A DNA stretch of 64,000 nt from Megalonaias nervosa (taxonomy: Eukaryota; Mollusca; Bivalvia; Unionida; Unionidae): the NCBI GenBank assembly GCA_016617855.1, contig JAECUM010004998.1:62001-126000 (forward strand), given 5' to 3'. Numbering within the stretch: position 1 is the stretch's first letter; every line of letters starts with the position of its first letter. Below, piece by piece: positions 1-13,953 of this stretch. The notes under the pieces are model-generated. The model saw nothing but the letters and a program-made list of their open reading frames with translations, made no database searches and was not told the origin of the DNA. The position numbers were made by a program, and so were the translations under genes.

Positions 1-617
1 AAATTTATTCTTTAAAATTTATTTTCAAAAGTAGTAGATTTCAGCTATGAAATGGTATGTGTAGTGGATGGTATATTTGTCCCACTGTCTCCAAATGTGT
101 GTCTGTGGCATTTGTTTGGCCAATAGCTGAATCACTTTTCCAGCATGCGTAAAATATTTGTTCCATTTTGTCTGGATTTAAGCATGATTTTAGTAACTTT
201 CAAATAATTTGTGATAAATTATGGGACAGACCTTGAGTGTTATGATGTATGCATATTGAGTGGGTGTTGTTCAGGCTTCCAAAGTTGGCATGGTTACACA
301 TTGATTTCACCCATTAACACCGTATCATGCATTATTACTCTACAGTAATCAACATATTGGTTTCTTCAGTGACTTCAGCTTCGTCAAATGTATTGTGCTC
401 ATGTAGGATATTTGTGGGTCACAATACGAAAATAAGAAAACAATTATGGGCTTTGGTTTCACTCACTACACATTTTATTGAGCTGTGGAATACAAACATA
501 AATATTGGCCTTCACTTTGTTTTAGCCAATATCATATTTCACATCTGCATAAAAAAAAAAAAAATGGATTGAACTCTTCATAAGCCCATAATTATATATC
601 TGCTACTCCCATTTCAG
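1..617 (+). other. Intron upstream of first visible exon
   Basis: AT-rich, without a coding signal or repeat I recognise. It ends in a pyrimidine stretch and TTTCAG at 612-617, the acceptor of the first visible exon. A short ORF at 327-572 lies in another context and looks like chance. Confidence 0.7.
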
Positions 618-794
618 ACAAGAAGACAACTCCCAGCAAGCGAAAGCGAGGTAGTGTGAGTTTGGAGAGCTCCCCAATCCCAAGCACAGGAACTACCCCA
701 AAAACTCCAGGGAGCCTGCCACGCAGTGGTGTGCCCTTGTCTGAGCGACAGCAGTTAGCCATGTTAATGAAGATGACAGATGACACATCTCAAG
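618..794 (+). CDS. ANKRD11/12: ANKRD11/12-like, window exon 1: basic segment and SERQQ motif
   Basis: The exon opens after TTTCAG with two bases completing a codon from an upstream exon and ends CAAG before GTATAA at 795, phase 1 to 1. It encodes residues 1-58. A basic nuclear-localisation-like run (PSKRKRGS) comes first, then a Ser/Thr/Pro-rich linker, then GVPLSERQQLAMLMKMTDD (residues 36-54). That last motif is a signature of the ANKRD11/12 family just before the ankyrin repeats; ANKRD11 has a nearly identical SERQQ...LLMQMT stretch. The reading frame runs past the donor to 904, but phase and homology show the exon stops at 794. The basic run fits a nuclear protein. The exon alone would be ambiguous; with exon 2 the assignment is firm. 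Confidence 0.9.
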
Positions 795-2879
795 GTATAA
801 ATGTTATACCTCCACAGATGAGAAAATATTTACAGGAATGCTCATCTGGTTCTTTTTCTGCCACACACAAATGTGGAAGGGGTAAATACTTTGAAACTTG
901 TTAGTCCATCTGTCATTATGATTGGCTAAGTTTTCTAAGAACTGAAAAATTTAGGGGAATATTCATCCCTCCCCCATTTGAAAAAAAAGGGTGGAATTTT
1001 CTGAATATAGAAGGGATTTAGTGAAGAAATAAAGGTAAGGTTTGAAAACACAGTCCATGATTTTTCTTGCATTAGGTTGAGTTTTCATCATGACTATATC
1101 ATATGGCCCTGCATATATTTATTTTGTGTCCATCATGACTTGCTTGTGCAACCAGTAGGCATTTACCAACAGTTTCTTTGATTGATATTACATTATATAT
1201 TATTTACAGTTTATGTAGAAAAAAAAATTGTCTTTAAAAAAAAGTTACAAAATTAAAGATTTTTTTATTAAAAGTTACAAATGTCATATTGTTGATTCCA
1301 AATTTCCATGCATTAACTGCAGTTTTCTGTAATGAAAACAAGTAATATATGGAGCTTGATTGATAATCTTGATAGCAAAACAGAATTATTCATGTTGTGT
1401 GAACGGGCATATTTGGGATATTTTCTTTATTGAAAATGATATGAGTAAGCCAGTTCACAAGTTAATTGGGCATGCTAAATCAATGGAGTGGTATATAAAG
1501 ATAGTACACTGTATGCAGTGGCTTGCTCTCATTTAATAATAACTTGATAACTTAGTTATATTTATAAGACTGGTTTGTAAAATACCAATGAATTATTACA
1601 GTCATGTGGATGAAGATGCTTTTATACTGATTAAAATGCCTTTGTGGAATTTTACTGACATGCAGTGTGGTCTTTGTGTTATACAACTAAAAGTGTCTCT
1701 GATTGCACACCAATGAAGGTTGCCAAGTATAAGAATTTCTTTACATTATGTGTAAGAAAATGATTCAGCTTTAACACAGCAATGGATTAGATTCATTTTA
1801 CTTTGTTATTCAAATATATAATACATTTGGTTCAAGGGGGACCAACTACACTGCTGTATAAGTTGTCAGTAATTCGTTGGGAACTGATTTCGTACAGTTT
1901 TACATGGTCTTGCAGCGATGCTCTAAACTCACCAGCTGTCTAGTAGTATAATCCTTGAATAAAGAACAAAAGGTGGACAGAAGGGTGGTATCCAGCAGTA
2001 ACTGAATAGAGTTCATATAGAATAACCAGAGTGTGTTGGGGTATAACCAAGATGAATTTATCCAAGGGATTAAGTAAGCTCATGACAGTGTACTGCCATT
2101 TGATTGCTTGGAAAGTTGTTTTAACAAATGGGATGAGTCTAATGTCCATACTAGTTGTGGAGATCATCTTCAGTCCATTGGACAATGTGGATGTTGTGGC
2201 AGGATTGGTGGTGGCAATTAAAATACAATCTTTCTTACATGCTGCAGGTGAAACAAAGGACTTCTTACAGAAACAGACTGATTAAGACTGATGTGATCTA
2301 CTTGATCAGCTACTTGCTGATTTAACTGGTTGGATACAATGCTGATTGTATAAATGATTTGGGGATTTTTTTTTGTACAGAGAAAGTGATCCTACATATG
2401 TGGCTATGGAAAAAAGATAACTTTGTGATCCAAACTTTTCTTTGCATTCTGCAATTTCAGTATGGGTCAGACCCACTTGGGCCTCTTGATGAAAATAAAC
2501 ACAAATCCTGTGGTTGTTTTAGAATATAATTATTTTGAGGATCAGTGTGAGAAAGATATGAAGACAATAAAGTCAGGTCAGTGCCACACTGAATTGCTGT
2601 TCCTCAAGAAAACCAGCATAGTACTGTGCCTTGTTTTATACTTTGCTGATTACAAAGAGTGTTCTTGTCCCATGTAGCAGTGCTGGAATTAAAATTTATT
2701 ACTAAAGAACATTTGTATGCCTGAGGCTGTAATGAATGTGGAAGTATACTGGCTTTAGGTAAATGTGTATGTGTATTGAACTGCCTTGGGACTTTTTTGT
2801 ATGCTGGCAAGCATGTATCATGTTGTGATATTATCATATCCATTGAGCCATACATCTGTCTTTTACTTATTCCATTTAG

Positions 2880-3660
2880 CACAATAACTGTAGTCTCCAC
2901 CATCTACCATTACTAAACTTTGTAAGTAGCTTGCATTTGGGGCAAAGAAGAAACCAGCTGATTTGTTGCTCAAGAGTTCAAAGGTAAATGTCACAGGTAC
3001 TGACTGAATAGGAATAACCCCATCTTCCAGATAATAATCCAACTAATGTATTAGATAAATTGACCAGAATTTGTAAATGGTATAAAGTTTTAACAGGGAA
3101 AGGCACCTGTTGATTTTGCAAAGAGTGAAAGGTTAAGGTTACAGGGGCTGACTGAAAGAATGAAAGCAGTTTCCATAAAACAAATTGAGTCACATGCCAC
3201 AAACCATGAGCAAACATGTGAATTGACTGCAATAAAGGCACTTGTTGATATGGAGGACAGTAGGTCCAAGGTTAAGGTAAATATGGCTGTTCAAAGAAAA
3301 ATGGTTTCTGCATGGCTAACACATTGGGTAAAAAAGAAACTGGTTGATTTTATGGTCAAATCATCAAGGGTCATTTGTTGCAGATGGAAGAAAAAAAATG
3401 GAGTTTGCCTAATAACTCTAATTCAAGAGATCTTGTCAAAAGTTTGTGGGTGGCTTACACTTTTGGTAGTAACTTTTTGAATATGGTCTCAAAAGGTCAA
3501 GGTGATTGTGACTTTAAAAACAAATTCATTTTGCACATTAACTTGTTGTAGAGTAATCACCTAGAATCAAAATTGTGGATGGCGTGCACTTAGAATAAGA
3601 AAGAAACCTTAAGATTTTCAAGTCTAAAGGTCAATGGTCAGGTTACAGTAAGTCTAATGA
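2880..3660. repeat. Array family S1 (GGTCAAAGGTCAAGG-type), degenerate
   Basis: Repeated blocks read roughly as 'catctaca.ttac..aactttgt', then 'gcttgca', then 'aaagaagaaacc', then 'ggtcaaaggtcaaggt', then 'actgaaagaa'. The same order recurs at 46.0-46.8, 47.4-47.7, 49.2-49.4, 56.5-57.1 and 58.6-58.8 kb, so this is a dispersed tandem-monomer family of about 115-145 bp. This copy is strongly diverged. Confidence 0.65.
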
Positions 3661-3769
3661 GAAAATATTGTTTAAATCTCACCTGGTCATAAGGCCAAAT
3701 GAGCATATGGTATGGTCATTTGTGTCTTGTGTCATCTGGTTTGCATCATCCATATGTTGTTTTAACAAC

Positions 3770-4400
3770 TTTCCAAAAACTTTGACAGAATGTGACTAAT
3801 GTTAACAGAAAGGATCCTGGCATAATGCTGTCTGAAACTTTTTAAAATTATGGTTTTACCATGAGAATTTACGGCTGTTGCTTAAAAATAGAAATGTCAT
3901 TAAATGACTTCCAAAGAACTGCTGGACAGAATTTAACTAATTTTACAGAGACCATACCAGTATGAAAATTTTTCGAATTCGTTCAGATGCTGCCAGTAGT
4001 GATTCTAAAACTTGAAAAAACTGACTTTTTATAAACATTTGACAGAATATGACCAACATTGGATAGAAGGCATCATGAGAATTGTGACCCTAATTTTTTT
4101 TAAATAATTAAGAAATAATGCCAATCTGCCATTTAATATGAACACCATTACTAAAAATGGATGAACCAGCAAACAACTTCTGCTCAGAAACCACGGAACA
4201 TAATCAGACCAGATTTGTCAGAAAGCATACTGGCATGAAGACCTTTTAAAATTTTGAATAATGATGCTGATTTGCCATGAAATAAGGTCACCATTACTAA
4301 ATATAGGAAAACATTTTAATGACTTCTTATCCAAACCATGACTAAGTGGCCTATTTTGTTTGTACAAATGATGGCCTATTTGCACCAGATGTATATCATA
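3770..4400. repeat. Array family S2 (gcagaatttgaccaaatttgacagaaag-type), degenerate
   Basis: Successive diverged units contain 'acttc.caaa..ctg', 'gacagaat.tgac.aa', 'ca..ctggcatgaag' and 'gatgctgccagt'. Units recur about every 130-150 bp. The clearest array of the family is at 31.19-32.07 kb. Confidence 0.65.
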
Positions 4401-5233
4401 CAGATCTGCCACTTATCCCAATTTACTTAAGATCATCCCGATTTTTAAAAATGCCACCTAAACAATACATTTTGATTCACAATGTATGTGCCTCGTTTAA
4501 AGAGAGCAAAATTGATGCAGAAATTCTGCGAGGAATACACTAGTCATGATGTGAAAATCTACCAGTTTCCATTTTCATCTTTTATGCTGATATTTAGTGT
4601 GTTAATTGATATAATATCTGAGAAAAAAGGACAATTTTAAAGTTAAACTTGATTACATTGAAATTGAGAAATTAATTGAATTGTTCTTATGTTTATGCTA
4701 ACTTTATTCTGAACTAAACATGCCTACTATGGCCATGATGTGCTTCTGCATTGACTGAATGTTTGAATTCATTTAATTGTTCATATATGTATTTATCAAT
4801 CACGTTTTTATTTAAACCCTAAAACATACTGTAATGACTCCAAAGAGCAAGAAACTAACCTCATACTATACTGTTTAAATTCTGAAGGCAAATAGTACTG
4901 GCAAACCTTCATCTCATGTACAGCCCTTGATTGTCTGCTGTTTCCCTACTTGGATGAAAGTTGGAAAGAAATCCAGGGAGCACTGTACAGCACCCTTACC
5001 CAGAGGAGGGTCATGTTGACCTCCATTACACTTTTAAGTGGCTGTGGTTAGGTTTTGTGCAAAGTTGAAAGTCTTGGGTACCACCTGTGGTACAGTTGTA
5101 AAATTGTAACTTTTTGTTAATCGACAAAGCTGTTAGGCTGATATAGTTTACTTATTTAATTTAACTTATTTTATATGTTGATGTTTATTTTATATGTTGA
5201 TGTTCTTTTACATTCATTGTTGTTTCTACTTAA

Positions 5234-5425
<192 letters not shown>

Positions 5426-5619
5426 TAATTTAGAGCTGCATACAAGAAAACATTAAAAACTCCAAGGGCATGTGTCCCAACACTTTTGTTTGTTTTGGTC
5501 ATTATCTCATATAGCCGTAAAGTACAAGTGAGCTTTTGGTATGGATCTGTTCACAGTTGTTACTTAGAACTTCATCTCAAAACCCTTGACCATTTTCCAC
5601 ATGGTTTTATTTGTCAAAT

Positions 5620-5990
5620 ATATATTGATCTGTCTTCCAAAATGGCCACAAAACAGAAAAGATAAACCTTTAAAGAAATTTCTCAAAAACTGCTGAACAG
5701 ACGTGAACCAGATATGACAGGAAGCATTGTGGCATCAAGGTCTTCCAGATGTGTTCAGATGATGCCAGTCCACCATCAGATAGAGCTGCCATTATTTAAT
5801 AAAAAGAAAAACCTATAAACAACTTCTGAAAAACTACTTAGCAAAATTTGACCAAATTTAACAAAATTGTCCATTCATAGAGGGCATCAAATTTGTCCAA
5901 ATGAATCTGATTCGCATCGAATATGGTAACTGCTGCTATAAATAGATAAATCTTTAAATGACTTTGTTTGCAATAAATGGTTAACAGTAC
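5620..5990. repeat. Array family S2 units
   Basis: Two to three units with 'tttctcaaaaactgctgaacag', 'gacaggaagcattgtggcat', 'cagatgatgccagtc' and 'cctttaaatgacttt', aligned with the arrays at 3.8-4.4 and 31.2-32.1 kb. Confidence 0.65.
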
Positions 5991-6359
5991 CTATCAAACT
6001 TTGGAAGCTTAAGGGTGATCCACTTAACAATTTTAGTGGCAGTATCAAACTTAGGTCACCAACCCCTACTAATCTGGTTGCCTTAAACATTGAGAAATTT
6101 ATGGGAAAATAATGATAGCAGATAACAAAGTGAAGGTTTATTAAAATTAAAACTCTTTATTTGGATTTTACAAAACCATCTTGCTACATATTGCCTGACC
6201 TCAAATTCAGTGATATAGGGCCTTAACTTTCTTTTCTTCTTTTGTTAGATTTTATTAATAAAGCCTTAGTAACATTTTCAGTTGTGGTAATAACAGTAAC
6301 CTGGAATTATAATGTATTAATGTCATTTTATTGTCATCATATTATGATTCTGGCCATTT

Positions 6360-6545
6360 TCACTGGCTAGTTATACCTTTTTAGTAGCAAATGGAGCACT
6401 AATAATTTGATCAAATTTAGCAAAAAGCATTATGGCAAAGAGGACTTTTAAAATTTCCATAGACAGCACCTATCTGCCATCAAATATGGCTGCTGTTGCA
6501 AAAAATAGAAAACTTTGCTACACTCTTCTTGAGACAAGCTTAACA
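6360..6545. repeat. Array family S2 unit
   Basis: One diverged unit: 'gatcaaatttagcaaaaagcattatggcaaagagg', then 'cagcacctatctgccatcaaatatggctgc'. It ends at the head of the SINE at 6552. Confidence 0.6.
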
Positions 6546-6551
6546 GATTTT

Positions 6552-6866
6552 AAGACTGGTGGCCTAGTGGTTAGAGTGTCCACCTTGGATGCGGGAGGTC
6601 ATGGGTTCGAACCCTGTCCACGCCATACCAAAGACTTGTAAAAATGATACTTACAGCTGGTAGGCTGTCAGCATTATGAGGTTAGTGTTAGGATTAGTTG
6701 GCTTGGTGTCAGGATAATGTGACTGGGTGGGACCATCATGCTACATGTCTGGAGCATGATGCTCCACTGCTAGACATCACTATAAACTGCCACGCTGCAG
6801 ACATAATAGCGACATGACTGAAAAATTGTCAAAGCTACATTAAAAATCCAAATCACACACACTTAA
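6552..6866 (+). mobile_element. tRNA-derived SINE, family A, copy 1
   Basis: It has a pol III A box TGGCCTAGTGG (6560-6570) and B box GGTTCGAACCC (6604-6614) 33 bp apart, as in a tRNA head. A non-tRNA body of about 240 bp follows and ends 'ttaaaaatccaaa' plus a CA-rich tail. A second copy at 7438 matches along the whole length, including 'gactataaactgccac' and 'gacatgactgaaaaattgt', which defines the element. The long body and the lack of a tRNA acceptor stem rule out a tRNA gene. Confidence 0.85.
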
Positions 6867-7437
6867 CAGATTTTAAAGAAGTTTGGCAAAAAACATCTGG
6901 TCACATGGAAATCAATCAGCACTGCAGAAAACAGCTGGCCCACCCAATCAGAATTAATAACAGCTTCTGCTGTCATTATTAACTTGCTCTTCTCAAAACC
7001 TGCAGGTCGTGTGCCAGCAAGCCAGTGGCTAAATTGATCCATGTATTGAATTCAAACTGCTCTACTAGGTTCTTTTCCTGGTAGCACACCAGGATGTCAT
7101 CTGTTTATTTCTGCACTTTGTTGATATATTGTCATGTCTCTCTCCATCTATCTTTGCATCCCACCAGCAATTGCATTTCTTGTAACCTGAACTCCATTAC
7201 ACTGATTCACAAAGGGTGATCATGTTTCGTGTGAAGATTCACTAGGCTGAGTAGGTAACAATGAATGTTTCAAATTACAGATGAAGTCCTAGGGGGAAGA
7301 GGAGCTGGGGATTAATGGTCACATTTTCATATGTCATATAGACTCAAGACCCTTTGAACTCCATTGGCACTTTGGGAATCCAGGTAGCCATGCGGTCTAC
7401 TGCATACTTTTACAGATCACTTGCATATCTCACCTGA

Positions 7438-7710
7438 AGACCACTCTGGTGGCGTAGTGGATAGTGTCCACCTCGGATGCGGGAGGTCATGGGTTCAAAC
7501 CCCAGCTAAGTCATGTCAAAGACTTAACAAAATGGTACTGCTCGGCCTAGTGTCAGGATAATGTGACTAGGTGAGACAAGATGCTACATGTCTGCGGCAC
7601 GATGCCCCAGTGCTAGATATGACTATAAACTGCCACACTACAGACAATGTAGCGATATGACTGAAAAATTGTTAAAGCTTCGTTAAAAATCCAAAACAGA
7701 TACACACATC
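7438..7710 (+). mobile_element. tRNA-derived SINE, family A, copy 2
   Basis: Second copy of the family at 6552: A box TGGCGTAGTGG (7450-7460), B box GGTTCAAACCC (7492-7502), shared 'ggatgcgggaggtcatggg' and shared 3' end 'gttaaaaatccaaaac'. Relative to copy 1 it lacks part of the segment after 'aaagactt'. Family B sequence follows immediately. Confidence 0.85.
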
Positions 7711-7905
7711 TCACCTGTCTGCATGAGTTTGAGTCATGGCTTAACCAACAAGGTCATGTGAGAAAGCTTGCCAGTTGCTTCACATGAGTTGGTGATTCTT
7801 TTCAGAGTCTTTTCAGGTTCTTCCTCCACCAAATATACTGGCTGCCATGTATTGTCTATCATGTGCTGTAAAATGGCATTAAACCCCACAAAAATAAACC
7901 AAACC
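7711..7905 (+). mobile_element. SINE family B, fragment
   Basis: Its 3' half ('cttcctccaccaaatatact', 'ggctgccatgtattgtctat', 'catgtgctg', 'attaaacccc') matches the tails of elements at 41537 and 52796. The tRNA-like head is poorly preserved here. Confidence 0.7.
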
Positions 7906-8689
7906 ACTGACACAAATTGGAGTGGGAAGGGGTTATTATATTTGGTATGGTTTTTTCTTCAAATACATTATTTGACTGTAACTGGTGCCAAATTCTGTAA
8001 ATACATCAGTTGCTTCTTTTGATTGGAACAAAGAGCACACTCTCCTGTTGAGAGACCTTTCAAACCATCTTCAGGAATTTTGAGGAAAGATATTCAACTT
8101 AAAGCAAGTTGGATTAGTTCCACTTCAAAGGGAAGCATAATCCATCTATATATCTGACTTTTGCTTGCCTCTTTCTTTCAAAGATGAATTCTATCTTGCT
8201 ACTGTTGAACTTCAGCTTCATCATTAGCACACTTATAGTTGCACTTTGCGTTGCTAGTGTATCCTTGAACTGGGACAGTGGAAGTATATATATATATTTA
8301 ATAGCTTTATTTTCTTGTGTAGGTAAATTTTGGGCTGTAGGAATCATAGGGTTGCAATGGTTATTTTAGTCAATGCTGCATGTTTAATACTCTATAATTT
8401 AACCTTCTGTTGGATCCATACAATTTTCTATAGAAGGTTTCAATTAAGTTTAATCTTAGCATTCACTTTGTAGCAATTAAAAGCGGCACCTCAGTGACTT
8501 GACCTCTGTAGATTAAATTTACACCAGATCATTTATTTAGCATACACTCAGTACATATCAAAAGCAATGTTTCAGTATCTTGACCGGTACATGTTGCCAC
8601 ATGGGCCCTTTCCAACAGGTAACTTTCCACAATATAGTGTAGTTGCCCAGTAACATTCACTCTTTCAGTTCACCAAGGCAGGTTTTTAA

Positions 8690-9820
8690 AGCTCTTTAGG
8701 GGTGAGTTTTTGCAATCAATATAGATATTCAGGGAGCTTATCTACATGTCCCAATTCACAAGTCATCCAAGAAATTCCTGTGGTTTGCCTTCAGGGGGAT
8801 AGTTTATATGTTCAAGGCACCCCTTTGGGACTCAACATCAGTTTTTGGGTCTTCACTCTTATTATCAAGGAGGTCTTCACTTGTGTTATGGACAGAGTAA
8901 TGGCTCACTTAGGAGCATCTCTGTGTCTTTGATATTCAACTATACATCTCCCTCAATAACTTGCACCCAGATGACTTGTAAGCCTGTTTATAATGTGGGA
9001 CAGGTGCGGCTCACATTTTTTTGTGTTAAAGAATTGACCTTAATTTGTTGAACATTGAGAAAATCTTGATCAGAATTGGGAAACAAAACCCTGATAAAAT
9101 TGCTCATTTTGTAGTCATAAATGGTGATTAGTGTACAGAAATTTGAATCAGCATCCTGAAATTCTGATCTTCTGTGGAACTTTGATTCACATGCCCACAG
9201 CTGTATCCACTGTGACCAAAGTGGAACCTATTATGAGTTCTAAACTTGCTGAATAAGGCACCATTTGCTTAGTGGTTCACCTCATATAAGACCTACCTCC
9301 TAATTTGACAGAATCTACAAGATACATGCTTTGCCAGATAACATGAACTACTTAGTGTACTGACAGGATCAGTCCAAATCACTAATGTTGGCCCCTGCTT
9401 CATTGCTAAGGACAGGTTTCCACTTGTGGACAGTCTTTTGTAGCAAAATCTCATTCTAGTCTGGTTCCATCAACTGGAGGTCATCTACAGGACTCAGAGT
9501 TTTGAAGTTTTACCTGAAAAGACCTGAGCTGGTGCAGAGAGGGAGATCCTGTCTATTCTTACCTTTGAAAGAGGGAATGGACAATATTTCTGCACAGAAT
9601 CCATAATTCTGGATAAGATGGGTCATCTGCTCAGTGCACTATCTTCGCAACAAGTACTGCATTCAACCAAAACTGTTTCCTAACTGACATGATACAAGCC
9701 ATGGGATGGAAGTCACAGTCAACTTCCTCCAGCATCTACCTAAGAGATCTTTCATGTCAGAAGACTCCAATAAACCTTTTGGGATCTATCACTGCGGTGC
9801 AGTAGGTACCTTCCAAGGTC
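8690..9820 (+). mobile_element. Degenerate retroelement-like reading frames, possible DIRS/YR type
   Basis: The frame starting near 8702 reads TPLGLNISFWVFTLIIKEV. This resembles the reverse-transcriptase segment 'PFGL..aP..FT....' of DIRS and Gypsy retrotransposons, and the following VFTCVMDR fits the DIRS version from memory. Downstream the frame breaks repeatedly. 9390-9820 is less AT-rich and protein-like but not assignable. If correct this is a heavily decayed relic. I cannot separate DIRS from LTR elements without a search. Confidence 0.35.
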
Positions 9821-10032
9821 GTTCAGCAGTTTCTTAAGAATGGCATGACAGATTCCACTGGATTTGTGGAAGGAAAATGTTCCATTTTCCTATAGCTGTG
9901 TCTCAACATATGGAGTGTGTGATCTAGCCAGCTTCTTCATGTGGAAGCTGACTCATTTACATTTGGGGGCCAGAGATGACCTCTCTGGGGTAAGGGGATG
10001 TAACTTCCTCCACCTCTTAAATACTCTCTTAA

Positions 10033-10256
10033 CTCATTCAGCCCCAATACTGCCTGTAGGCATGATGAGACTGTACACTACTTCTGAGCTCTGTTGCGTC
10101 AAGGTCATTTAAGATGCATCAAAGCAGGCTGTATTACAAAAAAGCAGACAGATGTAACTCTACAAATAATCTGGACTACTCAGAATTAACCCACAAAATG
10201 GTGTTTCCTACCCCCATCCCAGGGGAAAATGACAAAAATCTCCGGGGCTGAATGAG
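10033..10256. mobile_element. 224 bp MITE with TTAA flanks
   Basis: The perfect 18 bp inverted repeat CTTAACTCATTCAGCCCC (10028-10045) and its complement (10244-10261) bound the element. TTAA stands at both edges (10029-10032 and 10257-10260), as expected for the TTAA target site of piggyBac-type transposition. No ORF is inside, so it is non-autonomous. Assignment to the piggyBac superfamily rests only on the TTAA target and the short TIR. Confidence 0.75.
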
Positions 10257-10986
10257 TTAAGGTTTTATGAACGTGGAATTTATTTGAAAAAGAAACCCCG
10301 TTTTTGGGGCAAAATGTATTTTAAGATAATACTTACCTGATCATAATACAGATTCAACATCCCAGCCACCCTTGTAGTTCATTATTGGACAATAATAACC
10401 AAAGTATTCAAGGTATTTGGCATCAATTCATGTACCAATGGGAAAACACTCAAGCTGCCACCAGTGTGGGCAGACAACTTTAAGCATTAATAGCTAAACT
10501 CTTAGCCTGGGAGGGTTGGATTTACAAAGTATTGGATGTATTTCAAAGGTGCATTGATAGGCAAGAAATATTGTTTACTCCCCAAATTGGTTTGGATGAG
10601 TAGATTGCAATGAAGGTTTTGACTGGCTGATGCATGGGGGAGGGAGTAAAATGTGCCAATATTTTTTTCTGATGGTTTTCATATGTACCTTTAAATTTGT
10701 GGGATCTTTCAAGCAGACTCATACTATTTCCATTAAATTGCCAGATATAAAAATTGATTTCAGTTGATATTGCTATTCCACTATTTGATATTTCATCTGC
10801 AAAACAATGATATTCTGAAGACCTCACTGTTTTAAGGCAAGGCAGGCTTTCTCTTCAGTCTTCTTGTACTTCTCTTGTAATAATAAATAAATTATATGCT
10901 ATTTTAGAAACTTACATATTTCCTGTCTACAGTTTGCAAACGTTGAGCCACATGTAGTTGTGTACATGCTGTGAATCTTGTAATGA

Positions 10987-12492
<1,506 letters not shown>

Positions 12493-12730
12493 ATTGTAGA
12501 ATTGTTAGTCAAAAAGGGAGCTAACCCTTTGCAACCAAATCTGAAGGGCAGGACTCCCATGGATGTCGCAGCAACTCCAGAAATTATTGCACTATTGAAA
12601 AGGGAGATAGTTGCATCCAGCAGTGACAACTCCAGTGCTGATGAAACAAGGTCTCCAATGTCCCCAGCTGACAGCGATGGCTCAGGGGATGATCTGGACA
12701 ACCAGAGTCATAAATTCATCGATATGGATG
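12493..12730 (+). CDS. ANKRD11/12: ANKRD11/12-like, window exon 4: ankyrin repeats 3-4 and acidic Ser tail
   Basis: Acceptor TTTTAG (12487-12492), phase 0; donor GATG/GTAATG (12730/12731), phase 1. Residues 169-247 finish repeat 3 (IVELLVKKGANPLQPNLKG) and give a shortened fourth repeat (RTPMDVAATPEIIALLKREI). An acidic Ser/Asp segment follows (SSSDNSSADETRSPMSPADS). Vertebrate ANKRD11/12 have the same arrangement: GANP loop, a degenerate last repeat ending in LLLKRE-like sequence, then Ser/Asp/Glu. The donor is weaker than consensus. Reading through it would add about 67 residues and stop after 12930, so retention would give an ankyrin-only product; I regard splicing as normal. Confidence 0.93.
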
Positions 12731-13953
12731 GTAATGGCAAGGGGATTTCTGATTTGTACTTCCATATACACTGCAGTACAAGTTATTATCTTTTGGGTAG
12801 TAGTGGGACTTGTACCAGATTTTCTGAAAATGTACTTGATTATTTGTTTGTTGGTTTATTTAGTGCTTTATGTTACAGCTACACATTAAGGTATATTGGC
12901 TTGATAAGCCCAGGGATGCACTATGATAGTTGATCTTTTGGTAGGATTTGAACCCACATCCATCGGATCACAATTCCAGCATCCAGACCACTGAGCTACC
13001 TTGGCTGTATTTTGTATCTCTTTGAAAACAATAAGTACTAACTTTGATATTGGCAGCATTAATTTAATTCTGACAAGTAAAGACAAGTGAAACTTCAAAA
13101 TAAAATTTAAAACAAACAGTAGTAAACAAAGATATTTTACAAATTTTTGCCACTTTGTGGAAGTAACTGCAGGGGGTGGGTTGGTTGGGGGTTGTTAAAA
13201 ACTATTAATCAGTAAGAAGAAAAGTTTTTTGGAACAAAATGTGTTGAATGTAGATCAGTTATTTATACTATTAAGCTTTACAACAAACTTGAACACAAGA
13301 ATCTAAACATTGTTGATATCACTCGCTGAAAGTGATACCTTGTCTTGCTGTTTTCCTACTGCAATCCAGAATTTTGATGTTGATTTATCCCTCATTATAA
13401 TTTTCTTTATTATCATGCCATTCTGCATACTATGCAGTACATCTTCGGACCTTGTGACCAGAATTGAATTGGTCTCTTGTGTTATTATTACTATATATTT
13501 TACCAGAATTTTGTTTTTTCTCCCAATCCACCCACCCACCCCACACATGCATACATTCTGGCACACATACATGCATTCATCATTTTTTTTTTTAACATTC
13601 CTTCTATAACATGTTTTGGTATATTTGACTAGCAGTTTATTTTTTCCATTTGTACCGAGTATTTTGGTTGTGCAGACAGTTACATTTTTGTAGGTACTTT
13701 AATTAGTGGTTTTAAGGAGGAAGTTCTATTGTTTCCACGGAAGGATTGTCATTTCTTCAGTCGTTAAATAATTGCTTTTTAATAACCACTGCATCTACAG
13801 AAATTGGTACCTCATAAATAATATTGAATTCACAGTACATAAATGCTTTTTTTTTTACAAAGATATAAAAACTACTGATCATTAAGACCAATTTAAAATG
13901 TCATTATGTGAATATTTTACTATGAATGTGTAAAACAATTTTTATTCTTATAG
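12731..13953 (+). other. Intron 4 of the window
   Basis: Contains a minus-strand tRNA-derived SINE head or tRNA pseudogene near 12.94-13.01 kb. The remainder is AT-rich with a G-rich patch near 13170-13193 and nothing else recognised. Confidence 0.7.
12935..13010 (-). mobile_element. tRNA-derived SINE head or tRNA pseudogene
   Basis: On the minus strand the A box TAGCTCAGTGG (complement of 12988-12998) and B box GGTTCAAATCC (complement of 12944-12954) have tRNA spacing. The T-arm can fold, but the 5' and 3' ends do not form a seven-base acceptor stem. No long body or second copy was found in the window, so SINE and tRNA pseudogene remain alternatives. Confidence 0.65.

Noticed and set aside
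656..904. 82-codon ORF as an independent small gene
   Set aside because: Its first part is window exon 1 of the ANKRD gene, and the rest runs past the GT donor at 795 into intron.
6552..6630. tRNA gene on the plus strand
   Set aside because: A and B boxes are present, but there is no acceptor stem, and the sequence continues into a body shared with another copy; it is a SINE head.
13162..13193. G-quadruplex candidate
   Set aside because: Only three runs of three or more G are present in the required spacing.
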